A stretch of DNA of 64,000 nt from Paraburkholderia megapolitana (GTDB lineage: Bacteria > Pseudomonadota > Gammaproteobacteria > Burkholderiales > Burkholderiaceae), in assembly GCF_007556815.1 (NCBI RefSeq), contig NZ_CP041743.1:1302001-1366000 (forward strand), in the 5' to 3' direction. The translations under genes were made by a program, and so were the position numbers. The notes below the pieces were generated by a model. It saw nothing but the letters and a program-made list of their open reading frames with translations, was not told the origin of the DNA and did not search any database. Within the stretch, counting starts at the first letter, position 1, and every line of letters starts with the position of its first letter. This document shows, one piece after another, positions 26,542 to 34,940 of this stretch.

Positions 26542-28221
26542 CTAAGGCTCCACGCAGCGGAAATTTTCCGCGCGATCGAGATTGCCGTGTCCGGTATAGC
26601 GCGGAAATGCGGGGTACCGGCACAGCGGCCGCGAGCGGCCGTTGGTGGCGCGGGCGAGATCGACGGCGACGAGCGTTTGCGGCGCGAGGCCGTGCGTGAC
26701 CCAGTCGTCGAGCGCACCGAGCATATCGACCGATGGGATGAATACCCCGTTGCCGTGCTGGAAGCCGGGCACCATATAGAGACGCATGAACGAGTCGACC
26801 TGCGCGTCGCCGTAACGCGCGATCAATGCGCGATAGTACGCGATGGTCTGGTTCGGGCTGATGACTTCGTCGGCGAGACCCTGTAGCGTGATCAACTTGC
26901 CGCCATGCGCGATAAAGCGCGACATGTCCGGGTTCATCGCGCCGATCGTGCCCGACAGATCGACGAGCCGCGGCAGATAGCGCCCCGGGTGCTGGACATC
27001 GAACTGCATGGAACTGGCGGTGTCGTCGCGCGTGACGAAGTAGCGGATGTACGCGTCGCCCTGCGCGTAGAGATAGCCGTTCGAAAAGAACCCCGGCTCG
27101 GGCAGGCGTTCGGCTGAATGCGCGAGCCCGAGCATGCCGGTGAAGTGCGTCCCCTGGAACACGTTGTAGCCGCGATAGCGGGAGATGCCCCATGCGAGCG
27201 GGTAGGGCAACTGCAGCCCGTCGCGCAGTACCAGAAGCGTCTTGAGCTGCGCGTCGGTGAGACAGTTGTCGTCCTCGGCCTGGGCTTGTGGTGCGCAGCG
27301 TAGCGACTGGATCAGTTGCGGTTCGAGTGCGCGACAGGCGGCCACGTTGCTGACGATGCCGTCAGCGGCGCCGTCGAGCGCGTCGCATGCGGCCAGCGTG
27401 CGCCGATACATGAGATCGAGCAGCGCCGGCGGGATGAATCCACCTGGATTGCGATATTCGGCCTGGCCGACTTGCACGCCGAGCAGGCGCACACCGGAGA
27501 AATTCAGTGCCGGCGAGTTGGCGATCACGCCGTCGTAGTCGTCGGGAAAGCGCTGGATCACGGTGTAGCCTTCGCGGCCGCCCGTCGATCCACCGGCGAA
27601 GTACATCTTCTCGGGCAGCCGCCCGTAACTGCGTGCGATCAGCGCGAGTGCGACATCGTGGGTCTTCTTCAGATGCGCGTAGCCGAAATTGATGACCGCT
27701 TCGTCGACGAGGCCGAATGCGGCGAGGCCCGGATTGCCCACATGGCCCGAGTCGTCGCCGAAGGTCGCGTAGCCGCGCGCAAGCGGCGGTTGATCGGGCG
27801 AGAACGGCACAGTGCCGGTGCCGCTTACTACGACGCCGCTGTAGCCGCCGCCGCCAAACTGTAGCGCGCGGCCGTTCCAGCGGCGCGGCAGGTTCAGTTC
27901 GAAACGGATGTCGGGTGCGCTTGCCTTCAGCGGCTTGATGCTGCCTACTACGCGGCAGTATTCGCCATCGACATTGCCCGGCGCCGCGATTGCAATCATC
28001 GCCGCGCTGTCGATCTGCGCGCCGCGTGTCGGCAGGCCGATTTCGGAGGCGGGTAGCGCAAGCCCGGCGAGCTCGGTGCAACGCATCGGCACCGTGGGCG
28101 GCAGGCGCAACGGCGGGACCGGTGCTTTCTCCCCACCCGAACCAGGCGTGCCGCGGCCCATCGCGAGCGACGTCCACACGAGCGCGCCGACGGCGCAGGC
28201 GTTGCGGACCCGCGCCGTCAT
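26542..28221 (-). CDS. Tannase/feruloyl esterase-family alpha/beta hydrolase, cysteine-less active-site variant
   Basis: The protein has 559 residues. The N-terminal segment RNACAVGALVWTSLAMG is a short signal peptide, so the product is probably exported. The fold is that of PF07519 tannases and feruloyl esterases. The nucleophile Ser 212 lies in AGGSTGGREG, Asp 451 in GLADEVI, and His 489 in VPGFQHGNG. In characterised members a Cys precedes the Ser and another follows the His (CS-D-HC motif, joined by a disulfide). Here both positions are Gly (211 and 490). It starts with an ATGA overlap on the opgC-like gene. It likely cleaves an ester, perhaps of a phenolic acid or an oligomer. Confidence 0.88.
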   Translation of the reverse strand: MTARVRNACAVGALVWTSLAMGRGTPGSGGEKAPVPPLRLPPTVPMRCTELAGLALPASEIGLPTRGAQIDSAAMIAIAAPGNVDGEYCRVVGSIKPLKASAPDIRFELNLPRRWNGRALQFGGGGYSGVVVSGTGTVPFSPDQPPLARGYATFGDDSGHVGNPGLAAFGLVDEAVINFGYAHLKKTHDVALALIARSYGRLPEKMYFAGGSTGGREGYTVIQRFPDDYDGVIANSPALNFSGVRLLGVQVGQAEYRNPGGFIPPALLDLMYRRTLAACDALDGAADGIVSNVAACRALEPQLIQSLRCAPQAQAEDDNCLTDAQLKTLLVLRDGLQLPYPLAWGISRYRGYNVFQGTHFTGMLGLAHSAERLPEPGFFSNGYLYAQGDAYIRYFVTRDDTASSMQFDVQHPGRYLPRLVDLSGTIGAMNPDMSRFIAHGGKLITLQGLADEVISPNQTIAYYRALIARYGDAQVDSFMRLYMVPGFQHGNGVFIPSVDMLGALDDWVTHGLAPQTLVAVDLARATNGRSRPLCRYPAFPRYTGHGNLDRAENFRCVEP

Positions 28222-29324
28222 CCGATGCGTGCGCCTTGCACGGCCGCGCGCGTATGCGGACCGCGCCAGTCGCGCCAGGTTTTCGCGAGCGCGAGCATCG
28301 CGGCGATGGCGGCGAAATCGCCGGCGAGCGCCGCGAGGAAGCCCGCCAGACCGTGCCAGCCGTGCGGTGTGGCGGTATCGACGACAAGCGAAATCAGCGT
28401 GCCGCCGACAAAACACACGAGCCCCGTCCGGCCCACCGTGATCACGGCCGGCAGTCGCTGCGCGAGCCGTGCGACCGCGCCGCGCGCGACGCAGTACGCG
28501 GCGAGCCACGCGATGGCGCCGAAATTGAGGACCCTCACCAACGATAGATGCTGCTTCATGGCACCCGGCAACGGTTGAACGAGAACGAACAGCTTGACTA
28601 CTGCGAAGGCAACGACGGCGGCGAATGCAATACGTGTGAGCCACTGGCCCGCAGGCGATGTCATCCGCACCGCTGAAACCGGATGCAGACGGCACACCAT
28701 GCCGAGCACGAACATCAACTGCCAGGCAAACGGATTGAAAGCCCAGTCGCCGACGTCGTCCATGCTGAACGCCGACGCGAGCAGCGGCGCGAACCACCAG
28801 ATGCCGATGCTGCACGCGAGCGCCGCGACCGCCGAACGGCGCGCGAGCGGTACCGCCAGCGGCACGAACAGCGCAAATATGACATACATCGGCAGCACGC
28901 TCGACAGATACGGCTGCCGGCGCAGCGTGAGGATATCGAATGCCGTGCGTATCGGATGCGCCGCGAACGGCTGCCAGCCGCTCAGATCGAGCATCGGGTG
29001 ATTCAGGCGTAACAGCGCGAGAATCGCGCCTGACAGCAGCGTAAGAATCGCGGTGAGCAGGTACGCACGATAGATTTCCCAGCAGCGCCGGAAGAAGCGC
29101 GTTCGCGCAGCGGCTGCGCCACTGCGTTCAAGCACGGCCATATAAGCAGCCGCCGACGCGTAGCCGCCCAGAAACACGAACACTTCCGCCGAGTCGCACA
29201 GCGCGTACGCATGCAACATTACGTGCGACAACACGCTGCCCGGTATGTGATCCAGCACGATGACGATCAGCACGATACCGCGAAAGAAATCGACCTCGAT
29301 TGAACGCCGTTGGCGTGATTCCAT
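28218..29324 (-). CDS. OpgC-domain inner-membrane protein (acyltransferase-like)
   Basis: The 368-residue protein from the ATG at 29324 (MESRQRRSIEVDFFRGIVLIVIVLDHIPGS) has about ten hydrophobic segments. A longer in-frame extension upstream is not hydrophobic. The N-terminal RSIEVDFFRGIVLIVIVLDHI is the hallmark of OpgC/acyltransferase-3-like proteins, which succinylate osmoregulated periplasmic glucans. It is shorter than classical OpgC and has no opgGH neighbours, so the acceptor is uncertain. Its stop codon overlaps the tannase-family start by 4 bp on the same strand, so the two are translationally coupled and may add and remove acyl groups. Confidence 0.88.
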   Translation of the reverse strand: MESRQRRSIEVDFFRGIVLIVIVLDHIPGSVLSHVMLHAYALCDSAEVFVFLGGYASAAAYMAVLERSGAAAARTRFFRRCWEIYRAYLLTAILTLLSGAILALLRLNHPMLDLSGWQPFAAHPIRTAFDILTLRRQPYLSSVLPMYVIFALFVPLAVPLARRSAVAALACSIGIWWFAPLLASAFSMDDVGDWAFNPFAWQLMFVLGMVCRLHPVSAVRMTSPAGQWLTRIAFAAVVAFAVVKLFVLVQPLPGAMKQHLSLVRVLNFGAIAWLAAYCVARGAVARLAQRLPAVITVGRTGLVCFVGGTLISLVVDTATPHGWHGLAGFLAALAGDFAAIAAMLALAKTWRDWRGPHTRAAVQGARIG

Positions 29325-29911
29325 TGGATTCTCGCTGGCTGACAGGGAAGCAGAAATGCAGCGCGCTGGCCGTCGCGCATAACCGGTACGAACACCGTGC
29401 GCCGGGAATGTTCCCGTGCGCGAAATCATTGTGCGCTCCGACCCGAACCTGCTGCAGCGAGCGCGGCAGTTCGCATACGGTTGTGTAAGACAGCGTGTTT
29501 TCGCGCGGGCAAATCGCAGGCAAGGCTGTATATAAACGTAAGTGAGCGCGATTCCCGTCTCGGTGGGCACGGGTTGTAGGGTCTGTATCCACCGGGTGCA
29601 TTTCGAGCCTCTCCCGTCCGCGACGTGTATCATTCGTCCCGGCGCTGTTCTGTGCTGGCGTTTCCAGCATTTCTTACCGCTCGTGCTATTTCCGTTACGA
29701 CGCATCACGACCTGTCGGACGGTGTCGCGCATGACGCGGGCCGATCCGGACCCTTCCGCAGTCATCGCCGCCGCGCTCGCCACGTTTGCCCAATTCACCG
29801 CCGCACGTGGGTCCGGCCAGATTCCTGTTTGCGTTTTTGAACGCTTTTCGTCTCTTTTAGACGCGCAGCGCTATTCGATCCGCCGCCCGACCTCTCGTTA
29901 AGCCAGCTCCG
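29325..29911. other. 587-bp divergent intergenic region
   Basis: It lies between the opgC-like gene (minus) and prfC (plus) and must hold promoters for both. The open frames are short and without ribosome sites; a 119-codon plus frame (29542-29901) has no family resemblance. A short GTCT...AGAC stem precedes prfC. I see no repeat or RNA gene. Confidence 0.4.
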
Positions 29912-31513
29912 ATGCCAGTTTCAGAACTCAACCGTCGCCGCACCTTTGCGGTCATTTCCCACCCGGACGCGGGCAAGACCACGCTGACCGAAAAACTGCT
30001 GCTGTTCTCGGGCGCGATCCAGATCGCGGGCACCGTGAAGGGCCGCAAGAGTAGCCGCTATGCGACCTCCGACTGGATGGAGATCGAGAAGCAGCGCGGC
30101 ATTTCGGTGGCGAGCTCGGTGATGCAGTTCGAATACGGCGACGCGGTGATCAACCTGCTCGATACGCCGGGCCACGAGGACTTTTCCGAAGACACGTACC
30201 GCGTGCTGACGGCAGTCGATGCGGCCGTGATGGTGATCGACGGTGCGAACGGTGTCGAAGCGCAGACGCTGAAGCTGCTCGAGGTGTGCCGCAGCCGCAA
30301 GACGCCGATCGTGACGTTCATCAACAAGCTCGACCGCGAAGTGCGCGAGCCGCTCGATCTGCTCGACGAAATCGAACAGCATCTCGGCGTGGCGGCGGTG
30401 CCGTTCACGTGGCCAATTGGCATGGGCAAGGAATTCCAGGGTGTCTACGACATCCAGCGCGACCAGGTGCGTTTGTTCCGCGCGGGGCAGGACAAGGCGG
30501 GCGGCGCTGTCGAAACGCTGCACGCGTTGAGCAACGCGGACGGCGAAGCGCGTTTCGGCCATTCGTGGATCAAGGCGAAGGAAGAGATCGATCTGATTAC
30601 CGGCGCGACGCCGACCTTCGATCGCGCGGCGTTTCTCGCTGGCCAGCAGTCGCCGGTGCTGTTCGGCTCGGCGATCAACAACTTTGGCGTGAAAGAAATT
30701 CTCGATGCGCTCGTCGACCTCGCACCGCCGCCGTCCGCACGGATGGCCGTGCAGCGCGCAGTCGAACCCGACGAGCCGAAGTTCACCGGTGTCGTGTTCA
30801 AGGTGCAGGCGAATATGGATCTCGCGCACCGCGACCGCGTGGCGTTTATTCGTGTGTGCTCGGGGCACTTCGAGCGCGGTATGGCGCTGAAGGTGACGCG
30901 TTCGGGCAAAACGTTCCGCGCGAATAATGTGGTGAGCTTTCTGTCGCAGCGTCGCGAGACGGTGGCCGAAGCGTATCCGGGCGACATCATCGGTATTCCC
31001 AATCACGGCACGCTCAGTCTCGGCGATACGTTGACTGAAGGCGAAGACCTGCAGTTCGTCGGGCTACCGTTCTTTGCGCCGGAAATTTTCCAGACGATCG
31101 AAGTGGTCGACCCGATGCGCGCGAAGCAGCTTGGCGAAGCGCTGAAGCAGCTGGGCGAGGAAGGGGCGATCCAGGTGTTTCGTCCGGTGATGGGCGGCGC
31201 GATGATTCTTGGCGCGGTTGGGCAGCTCCAGTTCGAAGTGGTGTCGCACCGGTTGTCGACGGAATACAAGGTCGACGTGCGGATCATGCCCGCGCGCTAC
31301 CGCATGTCGCGCTGGGTGACCTGCGACGATGCCGCAGAACTGCGGCGTTTCACCGATTCATACTCGGCGCGGATTGCGCTCGATGCATCGAATGCGCCGA
31401 CCTATCTCGCGTCGCATATCTCCGAGATCGAAGTTGCGCAGAAGGCGTGGCCGAAGATCGTGTTCAACGAGCTGCGCGAGCATTCGGGGGCGCCGTTCAG
31501 GAAGGCGCTGTGA
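29912..31513 (+). CDS. prfC: Peptide chain release factor 3 (RF3)
   Basis: The protein has 533 residues, the normal RF3 length. The GTPase domain carries P-loop HPDAGKTTL, the switch I region with TSDWMEIEKQRGISVASSV, DTPGHEDFSEDTYR, and the NKLD guanine motif (TFINKLDRE). C-terminal domains follow with GTLSLGDTLTEGE and GQLQFEVVSHRL. It is a translational GTPase that removes RF1 or RF2 from the ribosome after termination and acts in post-peptidyl-transfer quality control. It stands alone, followed by a hairpin and the convergent hrpII-box gene. Confidence 0.97.
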   Translation: MPVSELNRRRTFAVISHPDAGKTTLTEKLLLFSGAIQIAGTVKGRKSSRYATSDWMEIEKQRGISVASSVMQFEYGDAVINLLDTPGHEDFSEDTYRVLTAVDAAVMVIDGANGVEAQTLKLLEVCRSRKTPIVTFINKLDREVREPLDLLDEIEQHLGVAAVPFTWPIGMGKEFQGVYDIQRDQVRLFRAGQDKAGGAVETLHALSNADGEARFGHSWIKAKEEIDLITGATPTFDRAAFLAGQQSPVLFGSAINNFGVKEILDALVDLAPPPSARMAVQRAVEPDEPKFTGVVFKVQANMDLAHRDRVAFIRVCSGHFERGMALKVTRSGKTFRANNVVSFLSQRRETVAEAYPGDIIGIPNHGTLSLGDTLTEGEDLQFVGLPFFAPEIFQTIEVVDPMRAKQLGEALKQLGEEGAIQVFRPVMGGAMILGAVGQLQFEVVSHRLSTEYKVDVRIMPARYRMSRWVTCDDAAELRRFTDSYSARIALDASNAPTYLASHISEIEVAQKAWPKIVFNELREHSGAPFRKAL

Positions 31514-31517
31514 ATAC

Positions 31518-31553
31518 GCGGTGTGTGGCCTTGCAATAAGCCCACACACCCGC
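31518..31553. terminator. Stem-loop between prfC and the convergent effector-like gene
   Basis: GTGTGTGG pairs with CCACACAC, flanked by GCG/CGC with single bulges, over a 12-nt loop. It starts 4 bp after the prfC stop and lies 21 bp from the end of the convergent gene. It is probably a bidirectional terminator without a T-run. Confidence 0.55.
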
Positions 31554-31574
31554 ACTCAGTGCACTAGCGGCAGT

Positions 31575-33641
31575 TCAATTACCGCTGGTTCGTCCGGAAG
31601 TAGCCGGCTGCGCAGTCAACTCCGAGCCTTGTTCTTCATCGCCCGGGCGGTTTCTCGCGGTCCGCTCCGCGTGCACGTGTGCCGCAGCCGCGAAGGACGT
31701 GCCCCATCCGGCCCATGCGGTAAGGAGCGCGGGGTAATGCACAAGCGACGACGCAACATGGGCCGTGTTCGGATCGGAAATAGCATTCGCGGTGACGCCG
31801 GCGACCGTGCCTGGCACCGTCAGAACACCAGTGAGGGACGCTGTCGACGCGATAAGCGCCGGGTCGGTGACAGCACGTTTGAGGCCTTCCGGAAACTTCG
31901 TCACTGCATTCACCACGTGCGTACCTGCGCCGACCACAGCCTTGCCTGCGTAGGCGAGGTTGGACTGCTGCGCCGCGCGGACGCATTCCCCGAGGTTGTC
32001 CCGCGCGAGGAAATACGGCAACCCGGTACGGCCGAGCTGTTCGTCCAGCGAGTGACCGATGAAGGTTGCGGTGACGCCTGACGCGATGTTCGTCACGGGA
32101 GCCATGGCCGTCTCGATCGCGGCCGCCGCCTCTGCGCCCTTCGTATAGGTGACCGCCGCCATCACGCTGCCGCGCACCACATAGCCTGCGGCAAAGCCGC
32201 CGACCCAGGCCTTGTTGGTTTCGTTAATGGACTCGCCGAGGCTCGGCGGATTGAAGTTGCGCAGAAACTCCGGCAGATGGTCTGCTGCGGGACGCTTGTA
32301 GTAGGCGTCCTTGAACGTTGCTTCCTTGGCGGGTGTTGCGATCGCATCCGACGCTCCCGCGAGGAAGCCACTCGCCGCGCCTTGCAGCACATTGGTGTCT
32401 ACCGCCGTGCCGACTGTCATCTCGGTTGACAGTGGGCCGTACGAAAACGCGAGACCTGGCCCGTTGAAATGCAAACCGCCTACGGTCCCCTGGGCGACGC
32501 GCATCAGATTGTCGGAGCGATTCACCGTGCGCATGAGGTTGATGAGGTCCCGCTTTCCGCGAATGCCGCATTCCTCGAGGACGGTACTCTGGTCGTTGAC
32601 GAACGTTTCGAATGCGCCGCGGGATGGGAATTGCTCTCGCAGTGGCAGAAGCATGTGGCGCACGCCTCCACGCAGATCTTCCGGTAACGCGTTCTTCAGA
32701 TAAGAGATATCGTTGACGTTACGGTGCATCTGTATCGTTTCTGCGTGCGTCGGTCCGGGAGATGCGGAGCGCTGGAGCGGCGACGAAGGGCGCGATGCGT
32801 CGTTGCGCGTGCCCGGCGCAGGCGCTTCGGAAGACGAGCTCGTAGCGCTGCCCCCGGCCACTTCCGCGGCGTCGGCGTCTCTTGCGACCTCATCGACAAT
32901 TCCCGCAGCCACATCGTCCACGGCCTGCTGGATTTCGTTGACTGTCGCTTCCAACTGCTCCGGCGTAACGGGGTTTTCGACGGGCGCCACGCTGCCGGTC
33001 TCGTCGAGCGCGGCTGTTTTCCCGATCTTCTGGCTTCCGGCTACTGAACCGGCGCGCGATGCGCCACTGGCGGCGGAAGTCGAACCGGCTTTCGATGCCG
33101 GTTGTGGCGGCGAATCGGCGCGCGACCGACCTGTTCCTGGGCCGCCAAGCGGGCCGATCATGCGCTGCGGCCGCAATTGCGTGAGCAGCAGGTCGGCGGC
33201 GGGCAATGCGGTGTGATCGACCGGCGACGAGCGGCCTGATGCGTTGTCGGACGAACCGGGTTCGTCCCCGCGCTCGTCGTCGCCGAGCTGGCTCAGGCCT
33301 TCCTCGTCGGGAACGCCGACCGGCAGGTTCACGAGGTTGTTGATCGATGCGCGGCTGTCGGAAGACGACGATCTTGAACCGGTCTGTAGCACCCGCGTGG
33401 GCAGTGGCCGCGACGAAAAGTCCCTGTGCCTGAGCGTCGTGGATTGCGGATTCGTTGTGCTGCCAGTGGTGGTCGACTGATCGGGGCGTGGAGGCGGACT
33501 CATGTTCTCCAGCGGATGACCGGCGCGTGGGGATTGAGTCTCCGGCGCGGTGTCGTATTCGCTTGGCACCTGGACTTCTCGCGCTGACGTATAAGCGGAG
33601 TCCCCGCTGACCGGGCTTGAGCTTCGGGAGATATTGGTCAT
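31575..33641 (-). CDS. Candidate type III secreted effector (unrecognised family)
   Basis: The protein has 688 residues from the ATG at 33641 (MTNISRSSSPVSGD). A 28-residue longer reading would extend upstream into the promoter. The first ~300 residues are rich in Ser, Pro, Gly and Thr, poor in hydrophobic residues and apparently disordered, with no Sec signal: the profile of type III secretion signals. From ~335 a folded part starts (NVNDISYLKNALPEDLRGGVRHMLLPLREQFPSRGAFETFV), followed by Ala/Gly-rich helices at ~420-650 that could insert into host membranes (YVVRGSVMAAVTYTKGAEAA, TGVLTVPGTVAGVTANA). An hrpII/PIP box lies upstream. I know no homologous family by sequence. No secretion apparatus or chaperone gene is near. 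Function unknown. Confidence 0.75.
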   Translation of the reverse strand: MTNISRSSSPVSGDSAYTSAREVQVPSEYDTAPETQSPRAGHPLENMSPPPRPDQSTTTGSTTNPQSTTLRHRDFSSRPLPTRVLQTGSRSSSSDSRASINNLVNLPVGVPDEEGLSQLGDDERGDEPGSSDNASGRSSPVDHTALPAADLLLTQLRPQRMIGPLGGPGTGRSRADSPPQPASKAGSTSAASGASRAGSVAGSQKIGKTAALDETGSVAPVENPVTPEQLEATVNEIQQAVDDVAAGIVDEVARDADAAEVAGGSATSSSSEAPAPGTRNDASRPSSPLQRSASPGPTHAETIQMHRNVNDISYLKNALPEDLRGGVRHMLLPLREQFPSRGAFETFVNDQSTVLEECGIRGKRDLINLMRTVNRSDNLMRVAQGTVGGLHFNGPGLAFSYGPLSTEMTVGTAVDTNVLQGAASGFLAGASDAIATPAKEATFKDAYYKRPAADHLPEFLRNFNPPSLGESINETNKAWVGGFAAGYVVRGSVMAAVTYTKGAEAAAAIETAMAPVTNIASGVTATFIGHSLDEQLGRTGLPYFLARDNLGECVRAAQQSNLAYAGKAVVGAGTHVVNAVTKFPEGLKRAVTDPALIASTASLTGVLTVPGTVAGVTANAISDPNTAHVASSLVHYPALLTAWAGWGTSFAAAAHVHAERTARNRPGDEEQGSELTAQPATSGRTSGN

Positions 33642-33677
33642 GATTCCATCTTCACAGGAAATTGAACGACATGACCC

Positions 33678-33738
33678 ATCGTAGGTTTTTCCGCGAGCAA
33701 CCGATAAAACCAGGCGAAGCAACCGCCCATAAAACGAA
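33678..33738 (-). promoter_or_regulatory. hrpII/PIP box with -10 element upstream of effector-like gene
   Basis: On the minus strand TTCG (33738-33735) and TTCG (33718-33715) are separated by exactly 16 bases. With the following bases they also fit TTCGB-N15-TTCGB. TACGAT (33683-33678) lies 31 bases further on, the place of the -10 element in HrpB/HrpX-controlled promoters. The start codon follows 36 bp later. The box sits 6 bp after the LysR stop, in intergenic DNA. Confidence 0.75.
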
Positions 33739-33744
33739 TCCGAC

Positions 33745-34614
33745 TCACCCCATCTTCAGCACCTCTTCCCGCATCCACCCCGCCAGCGCCTGTACATGTT
33801 CGAGCGTCGCATGCCGCGGCGCGATATCGAGCCAGTACCCATAGGGCCCCGTCACTTCAACGTCCGACATCCGCGCAAGACTGCCCTCCGCGAGTTCTTC
33901 GACGATCATGTTGCGGTCGACGACCGCCAGTCCCGCGCCCTTGCGCGCCGCGTGAATTGCCTGCTCGAGCGTCGAAAACTCGATGCCGTTCTCGGCATGA
34001 TGCGCAGGCAGTCCAGCCGCGGCGAGCCAGCTCGGCCACAACTCGAGGCGCGCATCGTTGTGCAGCACATGCAGGGCGGGAAGACGCGCCAGCAGCGCGT
34101 CGAGCGATTCGCTCGCGAAACGCGGCGCACCGACCAGCGTGTGTCGTTCGATCATCAGCAGTTCGGATTGCGCGCCGGGCAGTGCCGCGTTGCCGAAGCG
34201 GATGTTGCAGTGGCAGTCGTCGCTCGGCCCCGTACGCACCGACAGTTCGACGTCCGGCAACTCGACGGCCAGCGAGCCTAAGCGCGGCGAAAACCATTGG
34301 GTCGCGAAGGTTGGCGGCACGGACAGCACGAGCCGTCGACGGCCCGTGGCGGAGGCGACCTGGCGCGCGCCGCGCTCGATCGTATCGAATGCATCGGTCA
34401 CGCACGGCAGCAACTGCATGCCGGCAGCCGTCAGGCGAATGCCCTTGTGGTCGCGCTCGAACAGCTTGGCGCCCAGCGATTCCTCGAGAATCCTGATCTG
34501 GCGGCTCACTGCCCCCTGGGTCACGCACAGCGCCGCTGCGGCGCGGTTAAAGCTCATATGGCGAGCGGTCTCTTCGAAGAAACGCAACGCAATCAGCGAT
34601 GGCAAGCGTCGCAT
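33745..34614 (-). CDS. LysR-family transcriptional regulator (GcvA-like)
   Basis: The 289-residue protein begins MRRLPSLIALRFFEETARHMSFNRAAAALCVTQGAVSRQIRILEESLGAKLFERDHKGIRL, the LysR winged helix-turn-helix of the GcvA/AmpR-like subgroup. The C-terminal periplasmic-binding-like effector domain covers ~95-285. Targets are unknown. The divergent gene on its left-to-right upstream side is the Pat-like acetyltransferase at 34941, a possible target. The gene at 33641 has its own hrpII promoter and is probably not co-transcribed, since the box lies just after this stop. Confidence 0.92.
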   Translation of the reverse strand: MRRLPSLIALRFFEETARHMSFNRAAAALCVTQGAVSRQIRILEESLGAKLFERDHKGIRLTAAGMQLLPCVTDAFDTIERGARQVASATGRRRLVLSVPPTFATQWFSPRLGSLAVELPDVELSVRTGPSDDCHCNIRFGNAALPGAQSELLMIERHTLVGAPRFASESLDALLARLPALHVLHNDARLELWPSWLAAAGLPAHHAENGIEFSTLEQAIHAARKGAGLAVVDRNMIVEELAEGSLARMSDVEVTGPYGYWLDIAPRHATLEHVQALAGWMREEVLKMG

Positions 34615-34940
34615 ACGGGGTCCTTCTGTCTCGATGGTTGTCGGGCGAGGGGCCGCCTCGCCGTTCGCAGTTTCTGCGGTTATTCATGTCGTTGGTCGCA
34701 CGGCGCCGGTTCGCGTCTGCCGTATGGATGTGGCGCTCTTCACCGGACGCCATCCGGAAACCCGCCCATGCTCCGCCCGCATCTTACTGCGGTTAGAGGC
34801 GGCTTCGTGTGCCTTGCAGTATTGTCGGCGCGTTGAATTCGTCGCATCGGGCGGCGCGTTTCCACGCGACTTCGCCTATCCTGATGACGTGCGCGGCTGC
34901 CTGCCGCCCATCGCGCACCCACCCAACTGCGGAGCCCCCT
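34615..34940. other. 326-bp divergent intergenic region with a 7-bp hairpin
   Basis: It lies between the LysR regulator and the Pat-like gene. GGCGAGG (34644-34650) pairs with CCTCGCC (34656-34662) across GGCCG, 30 bp from the LysR start. No other gene is visible; an upstream in-frame extension of the Pat-like gene from 34809 lacks a ribosome site. Confidence 0.4.

Noticed and set aside
28222..28815. N-terminal extension of the tannase-family frame
   Set aside because: It overlaps the OpgC-like gene out of frame; the ATG at 28221 with an ATGA overlap and signal peptide is the better start.
29542..29901. 119-codon plus frame upstream of prfC
   Set aside because: No ribosome site, mixed composition, no recognisable domain; more likely the prfC promoter region.
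31575..33641. Effector-like gene as a relative of HopD1/XopB
   Set aside because: The layout (disordered N-terminus, helical hydrophobic C-terminus, ~700 residues) is similar, but I see no shared motif, so I do not assign the family.
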